A stretch of DNA of 64,000 bases from JBAZLV01 sp964586075 (GCA_964586075.1 CAZPGZ010000013.1:1-64000), one strand, 5' to 3'; counted from the first letter of the stretch, positions 9,901 to 18,594 are shown. The notes: a model not told the origin generated them from the sequence alone. Translations and numbers: made by a program.

Positions 9901-9998
9901 AGAAGGAAGGCGTGCTTGAAAAAGGGTTCCAGTTTCTCCCGAAACCGTCAAAACCGCACGATATTATAAATAAAGTCCGATCCGTGCTTGATGCATGA
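6981..9998 (+). CDS. Hybrid sensor histidine kinase (dCache-HAMP-PAS-PAS-HK-REC)
   Basis: The 1005-residue protein has TM1 (about 16-36), a periplasmic Cache-type sensor (about 40-285), TM2 (290-310), HAMP (312-365), two PAS domains (about 370-490 and 497-615), HisKA with H644 (GIAHDFNN), HATPase_c with GKGTGLGLS, and a receiver with D938 in MMIDVIMPG. Cache domains commonly bind amino or organic acids. The cytoplasmic half closely resembles that of the kinase at 2072-4879, including the order HK-REC, suggesting duplication with sensor exchange. The start is a GTG; an ATG five codons later is equally possible because neither has a clear ribosome site. No response regulator with an output domain lies beside it. 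Confidence 0.9.
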   Translation: MSILSMRSLLSLAIRTQILLIAMIMAVPTAGTIIYSSNHIQKEEINKAVIDTQRLTTAIAAEQQNIIAVAQQVISMLAMLPDVKNQNAKKVQPILRDALKLEPHFSNIFIASRKGIVWATAVPGVTNVADRRYFKNALENDRLASGEYVISRAISMPVINIASPIKNAGGATIGVISVGLKIDVYQQVLERAMLPPGAHITLLDHKGVILYRSLDTAELIGKKFDETLFKNMQKGPDTATFDNMRAMQGDNRVLTYRKLWLPGEQSPYMYIRAGIPVSTVLENARKALIQNLLILILFLVAAILLALYIGKRSIVDRVTLLEQATRAVTDGNLKVRVTDLVAGGELGRLGQTFDEMASQLALREQALVKSEKNYREIFNATKDGIFVHDAVSGGILDVNTAVETMYGYSRTEMLHQEGRPLGFAPPPYSLKEAIQWIQKTVQEGPQSFEWLARRKNGEQFWTEIVLCATNIGGSGRVLAVVRDIAARKKAEEDRQKLVSVIEMSRDFIGIADLNGRVLYLNAAALNLVGLDNIEKVRGKFINTFHMKTDHQQLETEILPAAFRTGSWVGELSLRHFETGLPVPVDMNVFSISDSKTERPIALACIGRDITERKHAEEEKAKLQSQVMHIQKMESIGQLSGGIAHDFNNILTAIIGYGNLMRMTLGKNDPGQTHLDHILTSAERATKLTGSLLAFSRKQTINPRIVNLNDVIHEIERFLARIISEDITLCTTLSTTALSVFVDPMQVEQILMNLATNARDAMPNGGKLLIQTSRIKVEEDNAAAPAFIRRGTYAVLTVTDNGTGIDAALKEKIFDPFYTTKAVGKGTGLGLSIVYGIVKQNNGYITVQSELNAGAQFTIYLPLVNACQNTSLDTGVLAETPSRGGCETILLAEDNDPVRKLTQTILHEHGYDVVEAVDGVDALKKFRENKDRIHLMMIDVIMPGKNGRQVYDEVRSMKPDMKVIFTSGYPADLIQKEGVLEKGFQFLPKPSKPHDIINKVRSVLDA

Positions 9999-10036
9999 GT
10001 AGCGGTGTGCCGGTCGCATGTGACAGCAGTAGATTC

Positions 10037-10531
10037 TCACAATTCCCTCATCAGTTGGTGGAAAAGGCTCGATTCCCGTTTATAGAACCCCTCGGTATGG
10101 TAGGAATCCGTCAGTCGGTACAGGTGATAATCCAGATGATGGCAAAACTCGTGCAGGAGCGTGCGCAGGAAAGAACGAAAAGCGACCACGCGTTTATGTT
10201 TTGCCGTGCGCATCCAGAGGGTGACGACTGCGGCCCGTCCTTCTTCCAGTTCATACAACCCGTGCAGTTCTCCTCCTGCGGTGCTCGGCCGTACAGCAAG
10301 CACCCGGAGTCTGATTCGCGGAACACCGAGACGTTCCACCAAGCCCGTTAACAATGCCACACAGATTTCTTCGACCTTGTTTCTATCTTCCTGCTCCAAT
10401 GCCGAAGCCAGACAAGGGATGAGTGGGTGCAATATCGCGACATCGGGCAGCAGCACGGCATGGATCCCATCGCTTTTCTGGTACACGCGTTTCCGGGCTG
10501 CAGACAGTTTGCTATAGTATGAGAAGACCAT
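10037..10531 (-). CDS. Putative zinc metallopeptidase (HExxH)
   Basis: The 164-residue product carries HEFCHHLDYH near residue 125, an HExxH zinc motif, followed by HTEGFYKRE, a second His-containing segment spaced as in small metallopeptidase-like (SprT/WLM-type) domains. No signal peptide or membrane helix is evident, so it should be cytoplasmic. It is the last gene of the envelope operon, 25 bases after the DUF2062 gene. The start was placed at the ATG 10529-10531, which avoids overlap with that gene, but no ribosome site is obvious and a start at 10606 is possible. The family and substrate are unknown to me. Confidence 0.65.
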   Translation of the reverse strand: MVFSYYSKLSAARKRVYQKSDGIHAVLLPDVAILHPLIPCLASALEQEDRNKVEEICVALLTGLVERLGVPRIRLRVLAVRPSTAGGELHGLYELEEGRAAVVTLWMRTAKHKRVVAFRSFLRTLLHEFCHHLDYHLYRLTDSYHTEGFYKRESSLFHQLMREL

Positions 10532-10556
10532 ATTCGAAAAAAAGAAGCGATACCGT

Positions 10557-11003
10557 CTATGTCCGTTCCGATTTCCGGTACCGGAGAACAATCCAGTAAA
10601 ATGCAAAATATGAGAGGATACCGGCGACAGTGCTCACCGCAATCGTGCCCGCAAGATAGGACCAGAGATAGGGTTTCAAAACGGCATACGCTGACGTCGC
10701 TGTAAGATTATTCCATGCGATATCGGGAACTGTACCGTGAGTGCCGGTAATCTTGAGGCCGACCCAGATACAGAATGCGTACATGGGCACAATGGTCCAG
10801 GGATTATTCACAAACGACGCAGTAAGAACGACAAATTTGCTCACGCGAAAAAGCCAGGCAAAGAAAAAACAGGAAATGATGTGAAGACCGAGCCAGGGGC
10901 TGAAAGCAATAAAGATGCCGACTGCAAAAGCAAGGGCAAGCTTGTGCGGAGGGTCGTCGAGCTTTATGATGGAACGGAATCGTTCACGAATATATTTTTT
11001 CAT
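10557..11003 (-). CDS. DUF2062 membrane protein
   Basis: The 148-residue protein has the DUF2062 hallmarks: a short basic N-terminus, DDPPHKLALAFAVGIFIAFSP at residues 16-36 in which P-H-x-L-A-x-G-x-x-x-G/A-x-x-P-x-x-G is the family pattern, then about three further hydrophobic segments and a basic tail (RYRKSERT). It sits in the inner membrane. In other bacteria DUF2062 domains are found alone or fused to glycosyltransferases; the function is undetermined. It follows thiL by 36 bases and precedes the HExxH gene by 25, consistent with co-transcription. Confidence 0.8.
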   Translation of the reverse strand: MKKYIRERFRSIIKLDDPPHKLALAFAVGIFIAFSPWLGLHIISCFFFAWLFRVSKFVVLTASFVNNPWTIVPMYAFCIWVGLKITGTHGTVPDIAWNNLTATSAYAVLKPYLWSYLAGTIAVSTVAGILSYFAFYWIVLRYRKSERT

Positions 11004-11039
11004 AGCAGACCGGCGGACAACCTGACGAGACAGTGAAGA

Positions 11040-12071
11040 TTAAGAAGCGACATGGATAAAATGATTATACCCTGTGGGCTTGAGCTGTTTTTTTCTGCTG
11101 TCGGCATCGACAAGAGTCATTCCCTTGCTGCGGGTGATTTCTCCTATTTCAACGGCAGGAATTTTGAGGGCACGCAGCTTCGGTATTTTTGCAGGCGGGA
11201 CAGTAAACAGAAGTTCATAGTCCTCTCCTCCGGACAGGGCATAATGAAGGAGCGGTTTGCTTAACGCCGCTGCCGCGTTCCGGAGTCCGTCCGACAAAGG
11301 GATTTTGTTTGCGTAGAGGGCCGCTCCCACCCTGCTCTGCTCACAGATATGCCCCAGATCCGACGAAATGCCGTCGCTTACGTCTATCATGGAGCTCGCG
11401 CAACCGGCGCGGGCGATTTTTCTGCCCCATTCCGCGCGCGGCACAGGACGGAGATGACGCTCTATCAGGCGCGAGCGTGCAGGTACTGGAACACACAGCC
11501 TCCGTTTTCCATTCCGATTCCCGCGCTTAGCATCCAGCAAAATCTCCAGTCCTGCGGCCGAATCTCCCAGTGTTCCGGTGACAAAAATTTTATCTCCGGC
11601 ATTTGCCCCCGCCCTGGTCAGAGCACGCTTTTTTTCCACCTCGCCGAGAAGCGTTACGCAGATGATCAGGTCGTCCCGGGAAGAGCAGGTATCCCCGCCG
11701 ACAAGAGCCGTTTTATATGCAGCAAGAACCGCATTGAACCCCCGGTAGAATTCTGAGATATGCTCCACAGAGAGGCCGGAAGTGATGCCGAGGGAGGTAA
11801 GACAAAAACGGGAAACACCACCCATGGCGGCGATGTCGCTCACATTCACCGCGGCTGACTTCCATCCCAGAGAGTAAAAATCGGTGCATAACAGATCGAA
11901 ATGCACCCGTTCGATCAGCATATCGGTTGTGGTGAGCAGGAGCATGCCAGGTGAAACAGCAAGAGCAGCTGCGTCGTCGCCGATGCCCAATTGAACGGCG
12001 GGCGACGTGCGGGAAGATTGTTTTTGAATTTTTTTGATCAGACCAAATTCGCCCAGCGTTGACAATTTCAT
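11040..12071 (-). CDS. thiL: Thiamine-monophosphate kinase
   Basis: ThiL phosphorylates thiamine monophosphate to the active cofactor thiamine diphosphate using ATP. The 343-residue product begins with the family's typical opening (LSTLGEFGLI), has GDDAA near residue 30, DMLIERVHFD, the VNVSDIAAMGG metal/ATP segment, GGDTCSS, MIDVSDGISSDL and SGGEDYELLF. All are landmarks of the PurM-like ThiL fold. The ATG at 12069-12071 is chosen with AGGA about ten bases upstream; it lies 35 bases after the lon stop. It is a biosynthetic gene in an otherwise envelope and proteostasis operon. Confidence 0.93.
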   Translation of the reverse strand: MKLSTLGEFGLIKKIQKQSSRTSPAVQLGIGDDAAALAVSPGMLLLTTTDMLIERVHFDLLCTDFYSLGWKSAAVNVSDIAAMGGVSRFCLTSLGITSGLSVEHISEFYRGFNAVLAAYKTALVGGDTCSSRDDLIICVTLLGEVEKKRALTRAGANAGDKIFVTGTLGDSAAGLEILLDAKRGNRNGKRRLCVPVPARSRLIERHLRPVPRAEWGRKIARAGCASSMIDVSDGISSDLGHICEQSRVGAALYANKIPLSDGLRNAAAALSKPLLHYALSGGEDYELLFTVPPAKIPKLRALKIPAVEIGEITRSKGMTLVDADSRKKQLKPTGYNHFIHVAS

Positions 12072-12106
12072 GCTTCTGAATTCCTTTGCTTTCGGGTGCC
12101 TTTCTA

Positions 12107-14518
12107 TCAATGTGTTGCCATGGATCTGCCGGGCGTTTTCTTTCGCGCAACACGCCGGACTTTTTTTCCGGTGAGCGCTGTGGATATCACATCATCCATG
12201 GTAGAGGCAAAAATGAACTTCATGTCCTTTCGGAGATATTTCGGAATATCGTCGAGGTCTTTTTCATTTTCCTTCGGAATAATCATGGTCTTGATTCCTG
12301 CCCTGCGCGCGGCCAGTGTCTTCTCTTTGAGACCGCCGATGGGAAGCACTCTGCCTCTGAGGGTCACTTCGCCGGTCATGGCCAGATCTTTTTTTACGGA
12401 CGCGTTGGTGAAGACCGATGCAAGGGCCGTTGCCATCGTAACGCCGGCAGAAGGTCCGTCTTTCGGAATGGCACCGGCGGGAACATGGATATGAACGTCC
12501 GTTTTCCCGAAGACTTCAGGCTGGATGCCGAGCACCCCTGCTCGCGACCGAACATACGTGAGCGCTGCGTGGGCGGATTCTTTCATGACGTCCCCCAAGT
12601 GTCCGGTCAACGTGAGATTCCCCTTCCCCCGCATCGTTGTCGCTTCGATGTACAGAATATCACCGCCTGTTTCGGTCCAGGCAAGTCCGGTTACGACACC
12701 GATCTCGTCCTTTTCCCGTTCAACTTCAGGCAGAAATTTAGGGACCCCCAGATAGGTGTGAAGGTTCTGTGTGGTTATCGTGAAGAGGCCCGTTTCGCCT
12801 TCCGCCACCTTGCGCGCCACTTTGCGGCAGAGATGACCAATCTCCCGCTCGAGATTTCTGACGCCTGCTTCACGGGTATACTGCGCAATGACTTGTAATA
12901 CAGTCTTGTCGGGAATGCTGATGTCCTTTTCCGAAATTCCGTGCTCAGTCATCTGGCGGGGGATCAGATAGCTCTTTGCAATCCCCAACTTTTCCTGCTC
13001 CGTGTATCCTGAGAGATGGATAATCTCCATCCGGTCCTTGAGAGGTCCCGGAATGGGATCGGTCATGTTCGCCGTAGTGATGAACATCACGTGCGACAAG
13101 TCAAAGGGCAGGCCGATATAATGGTCGCTGAATGAATTGTTCTGCTCCGGGTCGAGCACTTCAAGCAGAGCCGCGGATGGATCGCCCCGGAAATCTGCGC
13201 CGATCTTGTCGATTTCGTCCAGCATGAACACCGGATTGTTGTAACCGGCGGTCTTGATCCCCTGGATGATCCTGCCGGGGAGAGCTCCGACATAGGTCCG
13301 GCGGTGTCCGCGGATTTCGGCCTCGTCCCGCACGCCACCAAGGGATATTCGGACAAACTCGCGCCCCAGAGCGCGCGCAATGGACTTGCCGAGGGACGTT
13401 TTGCCAACTCCAGGAGGACCTACAAAGCACAGTATCGGCCCTTTCATTTTCTCTTTCAGCTTGCGGACGGACAGATATTCGAGAATTCGCTCCTTCACTT
13501 TTTCCAGGTCGTAATGATCTTCTTCCAGGACCTTGTGCGCTGCCTTCAGATCGAGATTGTCTTTTGTGGATTTGCTCCAGGGAATCTCCACCAGCCATTC
13601 GATATATGTGCGGGTCATGGACGCCTCTGCTGCGTCCGGATGCATCCGCTCAAGGCGGCGCAGCTGTTTTTCTGCTTCCTTGGCCGCCTTCTCAGGCATG
13701 TTGGCTTCCTTGATTTTATCACGAAGTTCCCGGATGTCTTCGGACCGGTCGTCTGTCTCCCCCAGTTCGCGCTGGATCGCCTTCAACTGTTCCCGAAGAA
13801 AATACTCGCGCTGCGTTTTGTCGATTTCACCGCGAACATCCGCCTGGATCTTCTGCTGCATGGAAAGAAGTTCTATTTCTTTGCCGAGCGCCTCGTTGAT
13901 GCGTTTGATCCGTTGCACCGGGTCTGTAATTTCCAGGATCTCCTGGGCCTGCTCCACCTTCATGCCCATGTTGGCGACCGCGAGATCAGCGAGTTTTCCG
14001 GGGTCGTCCACGTTCTCGATGACCACCATGATGTCCGGAAGAATCACCTTGCCGAATGATACCAGCTTTTCGATTTGTTCCTTTACGTTTCTCATCAGCG
14101 CTTCGGTTTCAAGGTCTACTGACGTCGGAGCATCGGGAAAAGTCTTTATCTCAACTTGGTAAAACGGCTCTTTCTGCAGGAACTTTACCGTTTTGGCCCG
14201 GGACACTCCCTGAACCAGGATTTTGATGCGCCCGTCAGGAAGCTTCAGCATTCGCATGATCAAACCGACGGTACCGACGGAATAGAGATCAGACGGAGAA
14301 GGGTTTTCGATATTGATGTCTTTCTGGGAAGTAAGAAAGATCATCCGGTTTCCTTCCAGGGCCACTTCAATCGCTTTGATGGACATTTCTCTGCCCACAA
14401 AAAGGGGAAGAACCATATGTGGAAATACGACAATATCCCGAATCGGCAGCAGCGGTATTTTCTTGGGTATCTCGATGGCCTGCTGAAAATCCGTGTCTTT
14501 TGTTTCGCTTTTCGCCAA
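12107..14518 (-). CDS. lon: ATP-dependent Lon protease
   Basis: Lon is the cytoplasmic AAA+ serine protease that degrades misfolded and regulatory proteins. The 803-residue chain shows the LonN domain (LLPIRDIVVFPHMVLPL), a coiled middle region, Walker A GPPGVGKTS, Walker B VFMLDEID, and the C-terminal protease domain with KDGPSAG, whose Ser is the nucleophile, and the partner Lys in the segment beginning GGLKEKTLAA. A TTG at 14516-14518 is preferred as start because AAGGAGG lies five bases upstream; the alternative TTG further upstream would put that site inside the gene. The C-terminus carries a short basic extension. It follows galU by 58 bases. Confidence 0.96.
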   Translation of the reverse strand: MAKSETKDTDFQQAIEIPKKIPLLPIRDIVVFPHMVLPLFVGREMSIKAIEVALEGNRMIFLTSQKDINIENPSPSDLYSVGTVGLIMRMLKLPDGRIKILVQGVSRAKTVKFLQKEPFYQVEIKTFPDAPTSVDLETEALMRNVKEQIEKLVSFGKVILPDIMVVIENVDDPGKLADLAVANMGMKVEQAQEILEITDPVQRIKRINEALGKEIELLSMQQKIQADVRGEIDKTQREYFLREQLKAIQRELGETDDRSEDIRELRDKIKEANMPEKAAKEAEKQLRRLERMHPDAAEASMTRTYIEWLVEIPWSKSTKDNLDLKAAHKVLEEDHYDLEKVKERILEYLSVRKLKEKMKGPILCFVGPPGVGKTSLGKSIARALGREFVRISLGGVRDEAEIRGHRRTYVGALPGRIIQGIKTAGYNNPVFMLDEIDKIGADFRGDPSAALLEVLDPEQNNSFSDHYIGLPFDLSHVMFITTANMTDPIPGPLKDRMEIIHLSGYTEQEKLGIAKSYLIPRQMTEHGISEKDISIPDKTVLQVIAQYTREAGVRNLEREIGHLCRKVARKVAEGETGLFTITTQNLHTYLGVPKFLPEVEREKDEIGVVTGLAWTETGGDILYIEATTMRGKGNLTLTGHLGDVMKESAHAALTYVRSRAGVLGIQPEVFGKTDVHIHVPAGAIPKDGPSAGVTMATALASVFTNASVKKDLAMTGEVTLRGRVLPIGGLKEKTLAARRAGIKTMIIPKENEKDLDDIPKYLRKDMKFIFASTMDDVISTALTGKKVRRVARKKTPGRSMATH

Positions 14519-14576
14519 CCTGTCCTCCTTGGTCGTCAGAACCAATAACCGACCGTTTTCCCCTGTTCGCAGGGAT

Positions 14577-15446
14577 TTATAGTTTTAGTTTCTGCAAATA
14601 CCGCCGAAATTCTTCGCCGAATTCCTTGTTTTTCAGGCCGAACTCAACCGTCGCCTTCAGAAAACCCAGTTTATCACCAGCGTCGTGTCGCACTCCCCGG
14701 AACTCATAGGCATAAATCGGTTGTTCCCGCATGAGGATTTTCAGTCCGTCCGTCAGTTGGATTTCCCCGCCTTTGCCTGGTTTCGTATGCTCCAGTACGG
14801 TAAAAATTTCCGGCATGAGAATATAGCGGCCGATAATCGCGAGATCGGAAGGTGCTTCGTCCGGTGAGGGCTTTTCAACCATATCTTTGACCAGGTAAAC
14901 ACCGTCCTCGATTTTTCTGGCATCGATAATCCCGTAGTGCTGCGTCTGCGACTTCGGCACTTTCTGAATTGCCAAAATGGTCGCAGGATATTTTTGGTAC
15001 ACCTGTATCATCTGTTTTAAAACAGGCACGTCGGCATCGATAATATCATCGCCAAGCAGAACGGCAAACGGGTCATTGCTTACGATGCGTTTTGTCGTCA
15101 GCACGGCATGTCCGAGTCCCAGTGCCTTTTTCTGTCTGATATAGCAGAATGTCACCAAATCTGCAATGCGCTGGACTTCCGATAACAGCTTATGCTTGCC
15201 CTTCGCTTTCAGGTCTTCTTCAAGCTCGAATGCCACATCAAAATGGTCCTCAATGGACCGTTTTCCTCGCCCGGTGACCAATACCACCTCTTCTATGCCT
15301 GATGACACCGCCTCTTCAACCACATACTGTATAAGCGGTTTATCAACAAGTGGAAGCATTTCTTTCGGTGATACCTTAGTTGCCGGTAGAAAACGCGTTC
15401 CGAGACCGGCAGCTGGAAAGACTGCTTTTGTAATTGGTCTATGCAC
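14577..15446 (-). CDS. galU: UTP-glucose-1-phosphate uridylyltransferase
   Basis: GalU makes UDP-glucose from UTP and glucose-1-phosphate, the donor for polysaccharide synthesis. The nucleotide-binding opening AVFPAAGLGTRFLPATK, then SPKEMLPLVDKPLIQYVVEEA and GKGGEIQLTDGL are diagnostic. Starting at GTG 15444-15446, with AAGGAG six bases upstream, gives 289 residues, the usual size. It lies in the mla-lon operon rather than in the exopolysaccharide locus, but its product would feed that locus, including the sugar dehydrogenase branch at 26 kb if that enzyme uses UDP-glucose. Confidence 0.95.
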   Translation of the reverse strand: MHRPITKAVFPAAGLGTRFLPATKVSPKEMLPLVDKPLIQYVVEEAVSSGIEEVVLVTGRGKRSIEDHFDVAFELEEDLKAKGKHKLLSEVQRIADLVTFCYIRQKKALGLGHAVLTTKRIVSNDPFAVLLGDDIIDADVPVLKQMIQVYQKYPATILAIQKVPKSQTQHYGIIDARKIEDGVYLVKDMVEKPSPDEAPSDLAIIGRYILMPEIFTVLEHTKPGKGGEIQLTDGLKILMREQPIYAYEFRGVRHDAGDKLGFLKATVEFGLKNKEFGEEFRRYLQKLKL

Positions 15447-15528
15447 AAACAACTCCTTGTTCCATATTAGAAAACACCTTCGCAAAAGTCAAGAATCGGT
15501 GGATGATCTGAACCATGCGGGCATTCCG

Positions 15529-16932
15529 CTATCTGACCGGTACGCTGCCGAGCAGATATTTCAAATCATCATCGTCGAACCGAAGCCCGATACCGATAAA
15601 CGGCGCTTTCCTCTTGCTGTTCAGGAAATTATCATATCCGGCATTCACAAAAAGGTTTTTGAAAGGCTGATACGTAGCCGTTGCCTTCAGGTGCGCGTTT
15701 TTATTTCCTTCTTCCTTGCTGCTGAAGTTCCAGGCATCAAAACTGAATTTCAGCCGGTCATCAAAGGCAAAATAATCAACACCTGCGCCGCCTGATGACT
15801 CTATGAGGCCGAGCCGCGCGGCAAGATTTCCCCACCGCTTTGCGAAGAGCAAGGTGAATTCGTAGCTATCGGAATAGCTTTCTGACACCACCTCGCCCCC
15901 GGGCGTCAACTGCACCGTCCGGTGGTATTTCCCGAAGGGATCGTTGGTGACTTCCAGAATATAGTATTGATCGGGCCGTGGCTTGATTTCGAGCGTGGCG
16001 TAACTTTTTGCTTCCGGGAACATGTATTCCGACCTGAACGCCAGTGTCGTCTTGAGCCGTTCAGCGCGGGAGACATAGTCGCTCAGCCCTTTGGCGGCAG
16101 TGTCGATGTTTTTATACATGCTGTCGTCGTTCACAAGCTTGCCGATGGTTCCTTCTCCGCGTTCGATTTTCTGGGTCACATTCTCTATGGAGGTAAGCGC
16201 CTGTTCCGCTTTTTTCGAGGCGACGCGGACATTTTCCATCGTCACCTTGAGATTATCGCGGTTTTCCGTCACAACACTATTAAGGCTTGCGACCAGTTCG
16301 TTCAGCCTCACGACCAGTTCCCCTCCGTCACTCCGGAGGGTGCGGGAGAAATCCTTGACGTTTGCCATGGTCTGGCGGAGATCGCCGAGGATATCCTCCA
16401 TGGAGCGCGTTCCCTGCTCGGTCCCGAAAACCTTCCGGAGGGAAGCCGTCACCTGCTTGATATCGTCGGCGATGGCTGAAAGCTGATTGACAAGCTTGTC
16501 CACATCGCTCGGTGATATTGTCGCCTGCACGCGGTCTCCTGCCTGATAATAGGGAGAACGCTCTGCGGAAGCAGTCTGTTGAGGGGAGCTTTTCTGGGGG
16601 ACAAACTCTACATACTTTTCTCCCAGGAGGCCCATTGTTTTGATCATCGCTTCGGATCCGCGCTGTATCTGCACATCAGGGTCGATCCGCATGATTACTT
16701 TTGCCCTGCTGTTTTCAAGCTCAATTTTTTCCACGACACCGATTTTAACACCCGCCATCCGCACCGCGGACTTTGCATCAAGACCGGCAACGGAATCAAA
16801 AGTCGCCTGCAAAAGGTAGCCTTTTTTTGCTCCAAACTGGTATTTGCCAACAGCAAAGGTCATGACCAGAAGGATGACGGAACCGACAATGACCAGCAAT
16901 CCTACTTTTGCTTCCGGACTTAGTTTCTGCAT
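15529..16932 (-). CDS. mlaD: MlaD-like MCE protein with C-terminal beta-rich domain
   Basis: MCE proteins bind lipid in the periplasm for an ABC transporter moving phospholipids between membranes. The 467-residue chain has an N-terminal TM anchor (10-28), one MCE domain (about 38-113, with FDSVAGLDAKSAVRMAGVKIG), a long helical/coiled-coil part (about 140-290), then about 175 residues of alternating amphipathic strands (293-467; for example LAARLGLIES, LKFSFDAWNF, FIGIGLRF) resembling an outer-membrane beta-barrel. E. coli MlaD is only about 183 residues. ATG 16930-16932 has AGGAG upstream. It follows mlaF by 104 bases and completes an mlaE-mlaF-mlaD order. Confidence 0.88.
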   Translation of the reverse strand: MQKLSPEAKVGLLVIVGSVILLVMTFAVGKYQFGAKKGYLLQATFDSVAGLDAKSAVRMAGVKIGVVEKIELENSRAKVIMRIDPDVQIQRGSEAMIKTMGLLGEKYVEFVPQKSSPQQTASAERSPYYQAGDRVQATISPSDVDKLVNQLSAIADDIKQVTASLRKVFGTEQGTRSMEDILGDLRQTMANVKDFSRTLRSDGGELVVRLNELVASLNSVVTENRDNLKVTMENVRVASKKAEQALTSIENVTQKIERGEGTIGKLVNDDSMYKNIDTAAKGLSDYVSRAERLKTTLAFRSEYMFPEAKSYATLEIKPRPDQYYILEVTNDPFGKYHRTVQLTPGGEVVSESYSDSYEFTLLFAKRWGNLAARLGLIESSGGAGVDYFAFDDRLKFSFDAWNFSSKEEGNKNAHLKATATYQPFKNLFVNAGYDNFLNSKRKAPFIGIGLRFDDDDLKYLLGSVPVR

Positions 16933-17036
16933 GCAGGCTCCTGTTTTCTGACGGAATCCGGACGTGGAAACAAGCTGCTCGATCCAACAACATTCCAAAG
17001 CAGCCGCCCAATCCGCATTTCCGTGACGAAATGAAT

Positions 17037-17789
17037 TTATTCCGCCGTTATCGGTCCCACCGCGCTGCCGCTGATAAACTGGCGCACAATAGGATTGGTC
17101 GTGTTCCTGATCTCCGCAGGGGTCCCGATTTCCTGAATCTCGCCCTTATACAACATGGCGATTCGATCGGATATCTTATACGCGCTCTGCATATCATGGG
17201 TAATGGCAACCGAGGTTACGCCGAGCTTTTTCCTGAGATCGATGATCAAGTCGTTGATCGAATCCGCACTGATAGGATCAAGCCCCGTCGTAGGCTCGTC
17301 GTACAAAATAATCTCCGCATTCATGGCGATTGCCCGGGCAAGCCCCACCCTTTTTTTCATGCCGCCGGACAAGTCCGACGGCATTTTGTCTTCGATGTCC
17401 TTCAGCCCCACAAGTGCAAGCTTCTCCGTTGCTATTTTCCGTATCTCCGCATCAGACAGTTTGGTGTGCTGTTTTATGGAAAAACCGACGTTTTCCCAGA
17501 CAGTCAGAGAGTCGAACAGCGCCGCGCCCTGAAACAGCATCCCGAATTTTTTCCTCAGTTCATTCAGACCGTATTCATCAAGTTTGTTCAATTCCTGACC
17601 GGCAACAAGCACCCGTCCCCTGTCGGGAAACAACAGGCCGATGATATGCTTCAGCAACACGCTTTTGCCGCTGCCGCTGCCGCCGATAACCGTCATGCTC
17701 TCGCCCTTCTCCACCGAAAGGCTCAGTCCCCGGAGCACCTGGAGATCGCCAAAGCGTTTATGCACGTCAATAATCTCAATCATCGGCAT
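17037..17789 (-). CDS. mlaF: Mla-type ABC transporter ATP-binding protein
   Basis: This 250-residue ATPase powers the phospholipid transporter. Walker A GGSGSGKS (about 36-43), Q-loop region, signature LSGGMKKRVGLARA, Walker B ILYDEPTTGLDP and the switch His in ITHDM are intact. The KK in the signature region and the final segment ending in a short TAE tail are typical of the MCE-associated subfamily. The ATG follows the mlaE stop by four bases, indicating translational coupling; a second ATG two codons later is an alternative start. Its partners are the permease upstream and the MCE protein downstream. No mlaC or mlaA homologue is seen nearby. Confidence 0.95.
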   Translation of the reverse strand: MPMIEIIDVHKRFGDLQVLRGLSLSVEKGESMTVIGGSGSGKSVLLKHIIGLLFPDRGRVLVAGQELNKLDEYGLNELRKKFGMLFQGAALFDSLTVWENVGFSIKQHTKLSDAEIRKIATEKLALVGLKDIEDKMPSDLSGGMKKRVGLARAIAMNAEIILYDEPTTGLDPISADSINDLIIDLRKKLGVTSVAITHDMQSAYKISDRIAMLYKGEIQEIGTPAEIRNTTNPIVRQFISGSAVGPITAE

Positions 17790-17793
17790 GGCA

Positions 17794-18594
17794 TCACCAC
17801 AAGAGGGCGGACAGGAAGTAGTCCAAGATCAGGATAAGCATGCAGGAGACGACCACGGCTCCCGTCGTTGCTTTGCCCACCCCTTCCGCTCCCCCCTGCG
17901 TCGTAAATCCTTTGTAACAGCCGATGATCCCGACCACAGCGCCGAATACCAGCGACTTGACCAGACCGTACCAGATGTCGGAAACCATCGTATAGTCGAT
18001 GCTGTTGTTGATATACGTGACCGGGTTTGTACCGAGCACCTTTACACCCACGAAATACCCTCCGGTAATGCCGATAACCATGCCGAGAACAGCCAGGAAG
18101 AACATCATGATCGTGCTCGCTATAAAGCGTGGCACTACCAGATATTTCATGGGGTTCGTGGCAAGCGTGGAAAGCGCGTCGATCTGCTCCGTCACCCGCA
18201 TGGTGCCCAGTTCCGCAGCCATGGCCGCGCCCGCCCTGCCTGCCACCATAAGACCGGTAAGCACGGGGCCGAGTTCCCGGGTCATGGACAATGAAACAAC
18301 CGTGCCGATCAGCGTTTCCGCGCCGAATCGTTTGAAGCCAGTATAGCTCTGCAAGGCAAGCACCATGCCCGTCGACAGCGCCGTGGTCAGAACCACGGGA
18401 ATGGAATTGACGCCGATCTGCTCCATCTGCTTCAGGACGTTTTTAAAATAGAACGGCCTGCTGAAGGTCCAGCGGAGCGTGTGCCAGAAAAAAATAAGAA
18501 CTTTGCCGACATCCGCGACAAAGTGAGATGTCTTGCGGCCCACTGTCTCAAACAGATTAAGAATATATCCGGGGGACCCGGTCGCTGATGCCAC
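17794..18594 (-). CDS. mlaE: MlaE-type ABC transporter permease
   Basis: This is the inner-membrane permease of the MCE/Mla lipid transporter, about 266 residues. It has the characteristic interfacial N-terminal helix (ILNLFETVGRK), then five to six TM segments, and the conserved MTRELGPVLTGLMVAGRAGAAMAAELG motif region at about residues 105-135, which forms the coupling helix to MlaF. The GTG at 18592-18594 is chosen because GAGG lies six bases upstream; it overlaps the alr 3' end by 38 bases. An upstream frame extension to 18633 is possible but leaves no family match. The C-terminus ends four bases before mlaF. Confidence 0.92.
   Translation of the reverse strand: MASATGSPGYILNLFETVGRKTSHFVADVGKVLIFFWHTLRWTFSRPFYFKNVLKQMEQIGVNSIPVVLTTALSTGMVLALQSYTGFKRFGAETLIGTVVSLSMTRELGPVLTGLMVAGRAGAAMAAELGTMRVTEQIDALSTLATNPMKYLVVPRFIASTIMMFFLAVLGMVIGITGGYFVGVKVLGTNPVTYINNSIDYTMVSDIWYGLVKSLVFGAVVGIIGCYKGFTTQGGAEGVGKATTGAVVVSCMLILILDYFLSALLW

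Noticed and set aside
12086..14162. Several plus-strand frames of 200-270 codons opposite lon
   Set aside because: Antisense shadows of a fully motif-supported Lon protease.
16908..17837. Plus-strand frame of 309 codons opposite mlaF
   Set aside because: Antisense to an ATPase with all ABC motifs; composition is typical of a shadow frame.
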